64,000 bases of DNA from an uncultured Peptostreptococcaceae bacterium (GTDB lineage Bacteria > Bacillota > Clostridia > Peptostreptococcales > Peptostreptococcaceae), in assembly GCA_947072565.1 (NCBI GenBank), contig CAMTIM010000010.1, positions 1 to 64,000 on the forward strand, written 5' to 3'. The notes under the pieces were generated by a model. The model saw only the letters and a list, made by a program, of their open reading frames with translations, was not told where the DNA came from and searched no databases. Below are positions 36,110 through 44,956 of the stretch, piece after piece. The first letter of the stretch is position 1. Each line of letters starts with the position of its first letter. The position numbers and the translations under genes are program-made.

Positions 36110-38674
36110 ATGTTTGAATTTAAATTAGCTTTAATGTATCTAAAAAAAAATAAAAGAGAATCACTTTCAATAATAGCTTGTATAGTTGTTGCAATTACAC
36201 TTATCTTAGGAGTAGATATAGGAGCCAATAGTATACAATTAAATCAAATTAAAATGGCTAGAGAAATTGCAGGTTATTATGACGGAACATTACAAACTTA
36301 TGATAAAAAAAATATTGAAAAATTCAAAACAATTAATGGAGTATCTAATGTACAGACAGTCAAAAATTTAGGAGAATTTATTCCACAGGATGGGCTTAAA
36401 ACTACACTTTATACATTTAATAAAGATTATTTAAAATCACTTAATTATAAACTTGTGTCTGGAAGATTTCCTAAAGATGAAAATGAAATAGTTATAGACA
36501 AAAGCTCATTAGACAAGTCATACCAAGAAAAAATATTAAACAAAAATATTTCAGCAATAAATAAGATTGAGTATAACTCAAATGGAGTTAACAAAATTTA
36601 TAGTAAAAAAAATGAATATAAAGTTGTTGGTTTTATAGGAAAAGTGGATGGATATTATGAACTTGCAAATGCTGAAGGAAATAACGGCATAGAAATATTC
36701 TCTTTTGTTAAAACTTCACAAAATGTATTACCTAATGAATTAATAAAATACAATACAGTTTATAACATAAATATTAATCAAAAGAATTTAGATGAAAAAT
36801 TTGAATATCTAAGAAAAGAATATAATCCATTACTTGACTACAAAGTAGATATTAGGAAAGATGCAGAATCTGGAATATCTAGTAATGAATATTTAGATTC
36901 TGCTCTTAGATGTTATGCAGACCAACAGCAAAATAATGAAAAAGAGCTGAAAATATTCGTTGTAGTTGTTGCAGCTTTTACAATAGTTAACTTTTTTAAT
37001 ATAATCCTTACAAAACTTACAAACCAAATAGGACAATTAAGATTAATTGGAATGTCTAATAAAAAGGTTGTTAAGTTTTATTTAATTCAAATTCTTATAT
37101 TATTTATTATAGGTTCAGTTATAGGGACTATATTTTCTATTTTATTTGCAAGATTTGGGATGAGTATGTTTACCACACAAAATATGTTTGATATAAGTGA
37201 CTTTACTAAAGTTAAATTAATTATTCCATACTTTATTGTAGGAAAAGCATTGATAATAATTTTAGCTATATTACTATTAACAGTACTTTTACCTATATTA
37301 AAATCACTAAAAAAATACCCAATAGATATTATAAATAAAAGTGATAAAGTTAAATATAAAATAAAAAATAATAAAAAAATTATAATAACACTTTTAAAAA
37401 ATAACTTGCTTAGAAAAAAAACTAAAACAATAATGTCTATTATAGCAATATCATTTAGTGGAACTATACTTATTCAATCAATGGCTACAAATTTAGACTA
37501 TCTTCAAAAGCAGTTAGATGAAAATCCATCATACTATCCAAATAAATTTACTTACAATATAACACCTCATTGTAATGCTGATGAAAGTATAAAAAAAGTA
37601 AGCTCGAAAAATATATCAAAACTTGAAAATATTGATGGTATAAATGATTTTAGTTTAGGAAGTTATAATACTGGACATTTAATAATAGAAAAAAACAAAC
37701 TAAATAAATCGTACAGCAAAGATTTTGAAACAAAAGGTAACAATACAAATACGCAAGAAGTTCTAGCATTCTTCAATGGAATAGATAATATTAATAAATT
37801 AAGTAAATATGTAAAAGAAGGCGATATTAAAACAATTAATAAATCAGATGGAGAATATATAAATATCGCTGTATGTAATAGATACTTCGATTTTGTTAAT
37901 GCAAAAAATACATATGCAATTAAAGATTTAAAAATAGGGGATACTTTTAACTTGAAAATAAAAAGTAAAAAATCAGATGGAAATTATTATTATAAAGACT
38001 TTAAGGCAAAAGTAAGTGTCCTATTAAATCAATCATACTCATTTAACAGTGAACTTTCAAGCTATACAACTATGGGAATAAGTATGAATCTAAAAGAGTT
38101 TAAGAAATTAGTCAATAACAGTTATATAGAAGATATACGTTTTAATGCAAAAGAAAGTAGTTATTCTAATATAAATAAAGCATTAAAAGATATAAAAAAG
38201 GATAATAGTTTTTTAAATATTGATAATAAAGCAGACAATTCGTCTAAATTTAATATTTCTTTTATTCATATAATATTTTTGATATTATTACTTTCTGCAT
38301 TATTTAATATTTACACAACTATTAGTTTAAATATTAATAATAATATAAAGGAATTTTCAATTTTAAGGGCTATAGGGCTTCCTAAGAAATCTTTGAAAAA
38401 ATTAGTTATTTATGAATCAATAATTTATGCTTTCTTAGGAAGCATAGTATCAATAATTTTTATTGCAATAGAAGATCTTAAATACATTAAGCATCTGAAG
38501 GAAGTATCTGCACCAGCATTACAAGTAGATTTAAAAGTAAAAGCTATATACATGCCACCAAAAGAAGCGATTATATTTATGTTAATAGCAGTTTTATTTG
38601 CTTTTTCAATAGGATATTTAAAATCAAGGTCAATAGATAAGATAGAAATAATTGAGGGTATAAAGGAAAATTAA
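36110..38674 (+). CDS. FtsX-like ABC transporter permease
   Basis: 854 residues: N-terminal helix (about 17-38), extracytoplasmic domain, FtsX bundle (about 285-400, with LTNQIGQLRLIGMSNKKV), helix near 440, second extracytoplasmic domain and final FtsX bundle (about 720-845, with FSILRAIGLPKKSLKKL). Lysine/asparagine-rich and diverged from the similar permease at 6.2-8.9 kb. It is encoded before its ATPase, the reverse of the usual order. GGGGAGGAATC ribosome binding site. Probably induced through the LytTR operator upstream. Substrate unknown; peptide antibiotics are the usual guess. Confidence 0.88.
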   Translation: MFEFKLALMYLKKNKRESLSIIACIVVAITLILGVDIGANSIQLNQIKMAREIAGYYDGTLQTYDKKNIEKFKTINGVSNVQTVKNLGEFIPQDGLKTTLYTFNKDYLKSLNYKLVSGRFPKDENEIVIDKSSLDKSYQEKILNKNISAINKIEYNSNGVNKIYSKKNEYKVVGFIGKVDGYYELANAEGNNGIEIFSFVKTSQNVLPNELIKYNTVYNININQKNLDEKFEYLRKEYNPLLDYKVDIRKDAESGISSNEYLDSALRCYADQQQNNEKELKIFVVVVAAFTIVNFFNIILTKLTNQIGQLRLIGMSNKKVVKFYLIQILILFIIGSVIGTIFSILFARFGMSMFTTQNMFDISDFTKVKLIIPYFIVGKALIIILAILLLTVLLPILKSLKKYPIDIINKSDKVKYKIKNNKKIIITLLKNNLLRKKTKTIMSIIAISFSGTILIQSMATNLDYLQKQLDENPSYYPNKFTYNITPHCNADESIKKVSSKNISKLENIDGINDFSLGSYNTGHLIIEKNKLNKSYSKDFETKGNNTNTQEVLAFFNGIDNINKLSKYVKEGDIKTINKSDGEYINIAVCNRYFDFVNAKNTYAIKDLKIGDTFNLKIKSKKSDGNYYYKDFKAKVSVLLNQSYSFNSELSSYTTMGISMNLKEFKKLVNNSYIEDIRFNAKESSYSNINKALKDIKKDNSFLNIDNKADNSSKFNISFIHIIFLILLLSALFNIYTTISLNINNNIKEFSILRAIGLPKKSLKKLVIYESIIYAFLGSIVSIIFIAIEDLKYIKHLKEVSAPALQVDLKVKAIYMPPKEAIIFMLIAVLFAFSIGYLKSRSIDKIEIIEGIKEN

Positions 38675-38698
38675 TATATAAAGTTAGGGGTTTAGGAT

Positions 38699-39403
38699 AT
38701 GAAAAAAAGTATAAAAGTTAAAAACTTAAAAAAAATATATGGAAAAGGTGAAAGTAGCGTAAATGCTATTGATGACATTACTTTAGAAATAGAAAATGGA
38801 AAGTTTACCGCTATAGTTGGACAAAGTGGAAGTGGTAAAAGTACATTACTTCATTGTATGGCAGGGCTTGATAAGCCAACTTGTGGAAATGTGTATTTAG
38901 GTGATGAGGATATATATACATTAAATGATGACAAGCTATCTAAAATTAGAGTAGAAGAATTTGGATTTATTTTTCAAAGCTTTAATTTAATACCAGTTAT
39001 TAATGTTTATGAAAATATAGTTCTACCTATATCAATCGATTCAAAATCAGTAGATAAAGTATATATTGATAGTATTATCAATAGCTTGGGATTAAAAGAT
39101 CAAATAAAAAAATTTCCAAATGAACTATCTGGTGGTCAACAACAAAGAGTTACAATAGCAAGATCTTTGGCAAATAAACCATCTATAATATTTGCAGATG
39201 AACCTACCGGAAACTTAGATAGTAAAACTAGCAAAGAAGTTATGAACATGCTTTGTATGTGTGTTAAAGATTTTAATCAAACTTTGGTTATGATAACACA
39301 TGATGAGAAAATATCAACAATGGCTGATACAGTGATAACTATCTGTGATGGAAAAGTAAACAATATAGGTACGAAAAATGAAATACAGCAAGTGGAAATT
39401 TAG
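38699..39403 (+). CDS. ABC transporter ATP-binding protein (MacB/LolD type)
   Basis: 234 residues. Walker A GQSGSGKST (about 41-49), Q-loop FQSFNLIPVINV, signature [15 protein letters not shown], Walker [13 protein letters not shown] and switch MITHDEK. It follows the FtsX permease by 24 bases in the same operon and supplies its ATPase. Two terminators follow. Confidence 0.93.
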   Translation: MKKSIKVKNLKKIYGKGESSVNAIDDITLEIENGKFTAIVGQSGSGKSTLLHCMAGLDKPTCGNVYLGDEDIYTLNDDKLSKIRVEEFGFIFQSFNLIPVINVYENIVLPISIDSKSVDKVYIDSIINSLGLKDQIKKFPNELSGGQQQRVTIARSLANKPSIIFADEPTGNLDSKTSKEVMNMLCMCVKDFNQTLVMITHDEKISTMADTVITICDGKVNNIGTKNEIQQVEI

Positions 39404-39476
39404 AATACAATACCCTTATTATAAATAATAATTTTTACATAGTATAAAAGTTATTTCATATAAATCTAAAATATAT

Positions 39477-39560
39477 AACTATAATTAGGAGTTATTATTA
39501 CTTCTAATTATAGTTTTTTTAAGATGCTGCTTACCGTATTAATTGGTAGGCAGTTTTTTA
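39477..39560 (+). terminator. Tandem Rho-independent terminators
   Basis: First AACTATAATTAG/CTAATTATAGTT + seven T (39477-39520). Second CTGCTTACC/GGTAGGCAG with one G-U pair + six T (39527-39560). Double termination isolates the ABC operon from the bacteriocin-like locus downstream. Confidence 0.85.
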
Positions 39561-39819
39561 TTTTTCTAAGTATTCTGATAAAAAAATATAAAAATAGACA
39601 AAATCATACAAAAACCATCATTATATAACTTTTATTATAATCAACGATGTAAAATAAGATACTCTTAAGAATATTGTCAAAATTATAACTTAGTTATGCC
39701 AATATATACAGGGGTATAATTTAACGTTATAAAATAAATTATTTATATACTAAAAAACACTCATTTCGACTGTAAATTCACGAAAAAATGGTAATATTTT
39801 GTATTTTTTGAATAAACTG

Positions 39820-39873
39820 TTGAAATAGATATAGAAATATGTAACAATCTATAGAAAGATATTGTTACTTTTT
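39820..39873 (+). promoter_or_regulatory. Putative promoter followed by attenuator-like hairpin
   Basis: TTGAAA (39820-39825), 16-base spacer, TAACAA (39842-39847). The hairpin GTAACAAT/ATTGTTAC (39841-39868) followed by six T residues overlaps the start of the transcript, or ends a short upstream transcript, 58 bases before the precursor ATG. Whether it is an attenuator or an upstream terminator is not decidable by eye. The rest of 39561-39819 shows no gene. Confidence 0.35.
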
Positions 39874-39896
39874 TATCAACATTATCTTAATAAGTT

Positions 39897-40216
39897 AGAG
39901 GTCTTATCAAAATTAGAGGGGGAAATAAAAATGGAATTAATGAAATACAATGCACCTGTAGTAGAATGTGATAATTTTGAAATATGTGAAGAAGAAGCGT
40001 GGTTTCTTGTGTTTGTAGCAGTGCTTTTAGCATTAGGGGCTACAGTTGTTTTAGGAGCTGCAATTTGGTGTCTAGTCCAAGGTAAAGGAAGTTTCACTGG
40101 TGGAGTTAAGTGGGATAGCGGACTTAACGTTAACATAGAGTGTAAATAGGAAAACTGAATTTTAATTAAGGTTAAAGATTAAACAAATTTGATGAAAATT
40201 TAAAGGTAAGACCTCT
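39897..40216. repeat. Inverted repeat bracketing the peptide gene
   Basis: AGAGGTCTTA at 39897-39906 and its exact inverse TAAGACCTCT at 40207-40216 lie on either side of the 72-codon peptide gene. In the transcript they could pair and close a loop containing the whole cistron, which might decouple the abundant precursor mRNA from the exporter genes. Confidence 0.5.
39931..40149 (+). CDS. Bacteriocin/RiPP-like precursor peptide (72 residues)
   Basis: The start is ATG 39931 with AGAGGGGG upstream. The N-terminal 25 residues are polar and acidic (MELMKYNAPVVECDNFEICE), leader-like. Residues 24-50 are strongly hydrophobic with GA/GxxxG-type packing (LLALGATVVLGAAIWCLV), and the C-terminus is GKGSFTGGVKWDSGLNVNIECK. 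Cysteines at 13, 19, 47 and 71. No double-glycine leader, Sec signal or known lantibiotic motif. The genes that follow (exporter, two membrane metalloproteases, thioredoxin) are what a secreted, cleaved, disulfide-containing peptide would need. I do not recognise the family; identity as a bacteriocin is an inference. Confidence 0.7.
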   Translation: MELMKYNAPVVECDNFEICEEEAWFLVFVAVLLALGATVVLGAAIWCLVQGKGSFTGGVKWDSGLNVNIECK

Positions 40217-40258
40217 GACTTCTTACAAATAATATTAATACTGGGGGGATATTAAACC

Positions 40259-41014
40259 ATGCTTTATGTAGATAAACTCACAAAAACTTACAATAATAAA
40301 ATTGTTGCAATAAAAAATCTTAGTTTTACTTTAGATAAAAATAAAATACTAGGCCTTGTCGGTCCTAATGGATCTGGAAAAACTACAACAATAAATTTAA
40401 TTTTAGGAACTATAAAGGGTAATAGCGGAAGTATATTATATGAAAATTATAAAAATGACAGCCTTGAATTCAAAAAAAAGGTGGGTTATATTCCAGACGA
40501 TTTAATATTACCAGAATCATTAACTGGCAGGGAATTCATAGAGTTTATACTATCAATTTATTCTATAAAAAAAAGTGATAAATTAGATAAATTAATAAAA
40601 TTATATAATATGCAAGATTTTCTAGATATATTGATAAAAGAATACTCTCATGGTATGAAAAAAAAGATTCAAATAATAATAGCTTTCTCACTAGAAAGTG
40701 AATTACTAATTATTGATGAGCCATTTAGAGGGTTAGACATAGAATCCATGATAATAACAAAACAACTTTTTAAAAGTTTCACAGAATCAGGTAGCATATT
40801 ACTATGTTCACACGATCTACATTTAGTGGAAGAATTATCTGATGAAGTTATAATGCTTTATCAAGGAAATGCTGTAGCAAAAGGTACAAGCGACTTCTTA
40901 AAAAACAAATTTAAATGTGGTGATTTAGAGCAAGTTTTTATGAATGTTTCTATAGGGGAGGAAAGAAAACATGAGATTGGAGAAATCATTTCTAATTTTA
41001 GTCACAATGCTTAA
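40259..41014 (+). CDS. ABC exporter ATP-binding protein (CcmA/BcrA type)
   Basis: 251 residues. Walker A GPNGSGKTT (about 36-44), signature YSHGMKKKIQI, Walker B LLIIDEPFRGLD and switch LCSHDLHLVEEL. It resembles ATPases of bacitracin/lantibiotic immunity-export systems rather than bacteriocin C39-peptidase exporters, so leader cleavage must be done by another protein. GGGGGGAT ribosome binding site. Overlaps the permease gene by 44 bases. Confidence 0.92.
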   Translation: MLYVDKLTKTYNNKIVAIKNLSFTLDKNKILGLVGPNGSGKTTTINLILGTIKGNSGSILYENYKNDSLEFKKKVGYIPDDLILPESLTGREFIEFILSIYSIKKSDKLDKLIKLYNMQDFLDILIKEYSHGMKKKIQIIIAFSLESELLIIDEPFRGLDIESMIITKQLFKSFTESGSILLCSHDLHLVEELSDEVIMLYQGNAVAKGTSDFLKNKFKCGDLEQVFMNVSIGEERKHEIGEIISNFSHNA

Positions 41015-42434
41015 AGGCGTTAAAAACAGTTTACATAACAAAATAAAGAAATATTTTATTATTATATCTTTGGTAGTTCCGTTTTTTATTCTCTTAGGAA
41101 CCATCCTCTCTTACAAAATATTTTCCCCTATGATTAGTGCTATCATTACAGGAAACAAAAGTATGTTCTTTTCTTTTATTTCATCAAGTATGTTGAATGT
41201 AACTTTGATTACATTTGTTGTATATATAATACTTATAAATTCAAACAATGATAGTAGTAATTATAGCAAAATAATAAAATGGCTACCTCTTACAAAGCAA
41301 GAGAAAATATGCGCTCAAACACTTCAAGAGCTATTTTTTATAGTTATTACTAACCTATGTTATGTTATATTTTTTCACCTACCTTCATTCATAGGTTCTA
41401 AAGTTAGTGTAAAGTTTATTGGAATCTATTTATTATCTATAATCATACAATCTTTATTAACATATTTTTTATTAAATATTATCTATTTATCAATAATTAG
41501 ATTATTATATTTTATATCACATAAACAGTTTATTAGAGAATTAGCATCAATTATTTTAGGAGTTAATTCTTTTATATATTTAGTTAGCAAAATCAACTTG
41601 GAAAGTCTGTTAGTTACAGGTAAAACGTATAGTTTGTCTATAGTAAACATTTTATTACCTATTACAGATATATTTATGGGTTATGAATATTTCAACTATG
41701 TAGATGTAAGAAACTGCTTAGTAATCAGTGGAATAATTTTATTTTCAGGAATTTTTATAACAATTTTATTTGGTGGGATTGAACTTGATAATAGGAATCT
41801 AATGTTATTTAGATACATACCTAAAAGTAAAAATAAGTTTTTATGGATTGTTATAAAAGAAATTAAGCATATCGCACGAAGTGAGACTAATATTTCAAAC
41901 TTCTTTGTATTAATTTGTGTAATTGTATCTGTAGGATTTTTAGATGCAAGTACTATAAATACTACAGTAGTAAATTTACTTTTATCAAGTTTTTGTTCAA
42001 TTTTTTCGCTAAATTCATTTGGTGAAGATAGAAATTTCAGTATTTACTCTAACATAGTGCCAGTTTCTAGCAAGCTGATTTCTTATGGAAAACTAATAGG
42101 TAATCTTATTGTTGGTATATCAATATATACAATACTGTATTTTATTGTATTTACATACTTAGGAATAAACTTAGAAATATTTAAAGATGGAATATTATAC
42201 ACTGCACTAGGGGTAGTTGTCATTTATACATATGGAATTGTAGTGCCAGTTCGAGAAAAAGAGCCTTTTTCAAATATAATTGTATTCTTATCATTTGCTG
42301 CAATATGTATTTTGATATCTGTAATATCAATGACTTTTAGTGGGGCCTATCTATATGAATTTATTGTAGCATCGGTTGTAGTTATCATATTTATAATACC
42401 AAGGCTTTATAAATTAAGTTCTCTTTTAGATTAA
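40971..42434 (+). CDS. ABC exporter permease
   Basis: 487 residues with about ten to twelve membrane segments and few extended loops. It starts inside the end of the ATPase gene, with GGGGAGGAAAG 8 bases upstream of the ATG, so the two are tightly coupled and form one exporter. Length fits two fused six-helix ABC-2-type units. It is likely to export the peptide encoded at 39931 or give immunity to it. Confidence 0.8.
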   Translation: MRLEKSFLILVTMLKGVKNSLHNKIKKYFIIISLVVPFFILLGTILSYKIFSPMISAIITGNKSMFFSFISSSMLNVTLITFVVYIILINSNNDSSNYSKIIKWLPLTKQEKICAQTLQELFFIVITNLCYVIFFHLPSFIGSKVSVKFIGIYLLSIIIQSLLTYFLLNIIYLSIIRLLYFISHKQFIRELASIILGVNSFIYLVSKINLESLLVTGKTYSLSIVNILLPITDIFMGYEYFNYVDVRNCLVISGIILFSGIFITILFGGIELDNRNLMLFRYIPKSKNKFLWIVIKEIKHIARSETNISNFFVLICVIVSVGFLDASTINTTVVNLLLSSFCSIFSLNSFGEDRNFSIYSNIVPVSSKLISYGKLIGNLIVGISIYTILYFIVFTYLGINLEIFKDGILYTALGVVVIYTYGIVVPVREKEPFSNIIVFLSFAAICILISVISMTFSGAYLYEFIVASVVVIIFIIPRLYKLSSLLD

Positions 42435-42478
42435 AAGAATTTTTTTTTATTAAGTTAAATTTTTAAAGGAGGAAAGAT

Positions 42479-43375
42479 ATGAAGTTATTTATTATTTTTA
42501 TTATCGAAAAATTAAAATCCCTATTGAAACTAAAAACAGTCTTTTTTATTCCTGACAATGTATGTATAAGTGAAAATTTTGTTATAGATACCGATTTAGA
42601 TAAAAGTGTTAAATTAAACGATATAGCCTGTAATATTTTAAGTTTATTAGATGGTAAAAACACTATAGAGGATATCGTTTCTATACTACTTAAGAAATAC
42701 AATGTAAGCAAAGAAATATTAGAAAGAGATATAAACATCATAGTAAGTAATTTACAAAATAAAAATTTAGTTGAATGTAAAATCGTAGGGAACAAAATAT
42801 TAGCTTTTTTTTTTAATCTAGCAATTGGACAATATCTACAAAAGAAAAGATATTCTATTCCAAAATCAAAAATAGCTACGTTTTTACTTTTATTTTATAT
42901 ATTAGTTGAGAAATTATTCATAATGTGGCTTATAACTATTATGCCTGTTTATTTCTTTATAAATAGTTTCACATTAGATTCTAATTATAGGATTAATTAT
43001 GCTATTGGTTGCTATTTTGTTTTTATATTTTCAATGATATTTGGATTTGTTTTACACGAATGGATCCATATAGCTGTTAGCAAAATTCAAAATCAAGAAA
43101 TTCATGGATATATCTTAGCAAAGAGATTTACTGTAAGTATAGTTAAAGTAAATACAGAGTCTAGTTTACTATCTATTTTATTAGGACCTCTCATTCCTAG
43201 TATATTAGGTATTATTTTTATATTTATATCATTAAAAACACAAAGTATGATGACTTTCTTACTAGGAATTGGATTTGTTATCAACATAATAAATTTACTT
43301 CCTTTTACAAAAGATGGTAAGGGAATACTTGAAAAAATTCTAATGAAGAAATTGATGAAGGGAGCTACAAAATGA
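42479..43375 (+). CDS. PqqD-like (RRE) domain fused to M50-type membrane metalloprotease
   Basis: 298 residues. Residues about 25-105 look like a PqqD/RiPP recognition element: VKLNDIACNILSLLDGKNTI, a small strand and YNVSKEILERDINIIVSNL. They are followed by four to five membrane segments with zinc-binding HEWIH (193-197) and the second M50 motif NLLPFTKDG (272-280). RRE domains hold RiPP leaders, and M50 proteins cleave within the membrane. A fused recognition-protease unit would explain leader processing. Related YydH-type proteases accompany a radical SAM enzyme; none is present here. Confidence 0.8.
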   Translation: MKLFIIFIIEKLKSLLKLKTVFFIPDNVCISENFVIDTDLDKSVKLNDIACNILSLLDGKNTIEDIVSILLKKYNVSKEILERDINIIVSNLQNKNLVECKIVGNKILAFFFNLAIGQYLQKKRYSIPKSKIATFLLLFYILVEKLFIMWLITIMPVYFFINSFTLDSNYRINYAIGCYFVFIFSMIFGFVLHEWIHIAVSKIQNQEIHGYILAKRFTVSIVKVNTESSLLSILLGPLIPSILGIIFIFISLKTQSMMTFLLGIGFVINIINLLPFTKDGKGILEKILMKKLMKGATK

Positions 43376-43656
43376 AAAAGGCCTTAGGTGTTTTATCAGT
43401 TATTTACTTAATATTTATTCCATTTAGTACATTTTTTTATTTGTTGTATTCGTTATTTAGCAATAAAAGTGTAAATCTACTCAATGACGGAATAGTTTTA
43501 GGCGTAACTAAAAATGGTTGCACACTAAACATTGGTTCACATGTGATTTTAACATATGTAATAGTATATTTGTTGCTTGTTGGTTTATTATTTATAAGTT
43601 CAAAAACAAAAATTGGTAAAATATTCTGTGGAAAGGAAAATAAAACAAATGGATAA
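43372..43656 (+). CDS. Small membrane protein of the peptide locus (94 residues)
   Basis: Two membrane segments (about 5-30 and 58-78) enclose an extracytoplasmic loop with one cysteine (GVTKNGCTLNIGSH). Starts 4 bases inside the preceding protease gene (ATGA overlap) and overlaps the thioredoxin gene by 8 bases, so the three are translationally coupled. The loop cysteine could be a partner for the DsbA-like thioredoxin. Family not recognised; an immunity or accessory subunit role is a guess. Confidence 0.75.
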   Translation: MKKALGVLSVIYLIFIPFSTFFYLLYSLFSNKSVNLLNDGIVLGVTKNGCTLNIGSHVILTYVIVYLLLVGLLFISSKTKIGKIFCGKENKTNG

Positions 43657-44221
43657 AAAAAGATTTTTAAAATTACTTTTCTTTATATCTTTTGCTGTAA
43701 TAGCTGTATTGATATATTCAATTTATTCAAATACTCAGGAAGAAATCGATACAGAATATGGTATAGGATATGGAAATCCTAATGCTAAAATAAAAATGAT
43801 AGAATATATGAGTTTTCAATGTATAGACTGCTTTGAGTTACATGAAAATATTGGAGATACATTAACAAAAAAAATTAAAGACGGTGAAGTTTATTACATA
43901 GTAAAGCATGTTGATTTTGAAAAATTCAAGTATGATGACGTCATATTTAATAGCATTGATAATCTTGATAAAATAGAAACTATAGATTACGTAATGGATA
44001 ATTACAAGACATGGAGTAAAATGAAAAATGTTGAAGATGTAAAAAAATTCTTTAACTTAAATGATGTTAAAAAAGACAGAGTTGAAATGCAAAAATATAT
44101 TTCAAAGGAAAAAGATAATCATGATATAGACTTTATCCCTACTTTTTATTTAAATGGAGAAAAACATGTTGGTGTATTTACAGATAAAGAATTTAAACAA
44201 ATGATAAATGATATAAAGTAA
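43649..44221 (+). CDS. Membrane-anchored DsbA-like thioredoxin
   Basis: 190 residues from ATG 43649 (preferred over 43613 because GGAAAGG lies upstream and it fits the overlap). An N-terminal anchor (about 8-28) is followed by a thioredoxin fold: the strand MIEYMSFQCIDCFELHENIG with CIDC active site, and cis-proline loop DFIPTFYLNGEKHVG. The domain lies outside the membrane. In bacteriocin loci such proteins form disulfides in the peptide; the precursor has four cysteines. Its specific substrate is inferred from context. Confidence 0.88.
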   Translation: MDKKRFLKLLFFISFAVIAVLIYSIYSNTQEEIDTEYGIGYGNPNAKIKMIEYMSFQCIDCFELHENIGDTLTKKIKDGEVYYIVKHVDFEKFKYDDVIFNSIDNLDKIETIDYVMDNYKTWSKMKNVEDVKKFFNLNDVKKDRVEMQKYISKEKDNHDIDFIPTFYLNGEKHVGVFTDKEFKQMINDIK

Positions 44222-44261
44222 AACTATTATGTGTAAACTTTGGCAAGAAAGGACAATTTTT

Positions 44262-44876
44262 ATGAAGTATATAAGCAAAATACCAAAAGCAGATATTAAT
44301 TTAAATGATAAAATGATCAATAATGGTTGGAAAATACTAAAAGAGCCTAAAAATTTAGTATCAGCAACCCTTATATCATTGCCTATATCAATTATAAATA
44401 TATATATATGTATGTTATTTATGAAATGGACAAATAAAGACCTCTTAACAATTGTTAATTCTATTGTTTATGGTGGTAAAATAACTTTTACAATCAAGTT
44501 TGTGTACATAGTATATATATATCTATATATATTACTTCATGAAGTTATTCATTTGATTCTTATTCCTAATTTTACTAAATCAAAATCAACATTTATTTCA
44601 GTGAAACTATGGGGTGGATTTGTTTATACAGAAGAAGTAATAAAAAAAAGAAGGTATTTAATTATAACAATACTGCCTTTTGTACTACTATCTTTTGTAG
44701 TTCCGTTATTAATGACTTTAATGGGAATAAATCCTATTATCATTTTAACTTTATCAATTGTTAACTCTGCTGGAGCATCTGTTGATGTATTATCGTTTAT
44801 ATTAATATTGTTGCAAGTTCCTAAAGATAGTAGTATAAAAAACAATGGAATGAAAACATTCTATATTAATAATTAG
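44262..44876 (+). CDS. DUF3267-like membrane zincin
   Basis: 204 residues from ATG 44262 (AAAGGA upstream; the frame continues upstream to 44229 without support). Four hydrophobic segments. HEVIH at 93-97 gives the zinc motif, and NSAGASVD near 170 resembles the distal ligand motif of DUF3267 proteins. It is the second candidate protease of the locus, perhaps for a second cleavage or for immunity. Last gene of the operon. Confidence 0.78.
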   Translation: MKYISKIPKADINLNDKMINNGWKILKEPKNLVSATLISLPISIINIYICMLFMKWTNKDLLTIVNSIVYGGKITFTIKFVYIVYIYLYILLHEVIHLILIPNFTKSKSTFISVKLWGGFVYTEEVIKKRRYLIITILPFVLLSFVVPLLMTLMGINPIIILTLSIVNSAGASVDVLSFILILLQVPKDSSIKNNGMKTFYINN

Positions 44877-44917
44877 TGATTATTATATTTAAAGTGAAAT
44901 ATACATTCTAACTAACA

Positions 44918-44956
44918 AGGTAATTCCTGTACCATTGGGGGATCACCTTGTTTTTT
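44918..44956 (+). terminator. Rho-independent terminator of the peptide operon
   Basis: CAAGGT...ACCTTG stem extended by internal TTCC/GGGG pairs, followed by six T residues. Confidence 0.75.

Noticed and set aside
39931..40149. Precursor peptide as a circular bacteriocin or double-glycine class II bacteriocin
   Set aside because: No GG leader, no C39 exporter peptidase, no DUF95 or stage-II sporulation-like cyclisation gene in the operon.
40259..44876. Peptide operon as a Skf or Yyd (epipeptide) locus
   Set aside because: No radical SAM enzyme anywhere in the window, though exporter and M50-like genes are shared.
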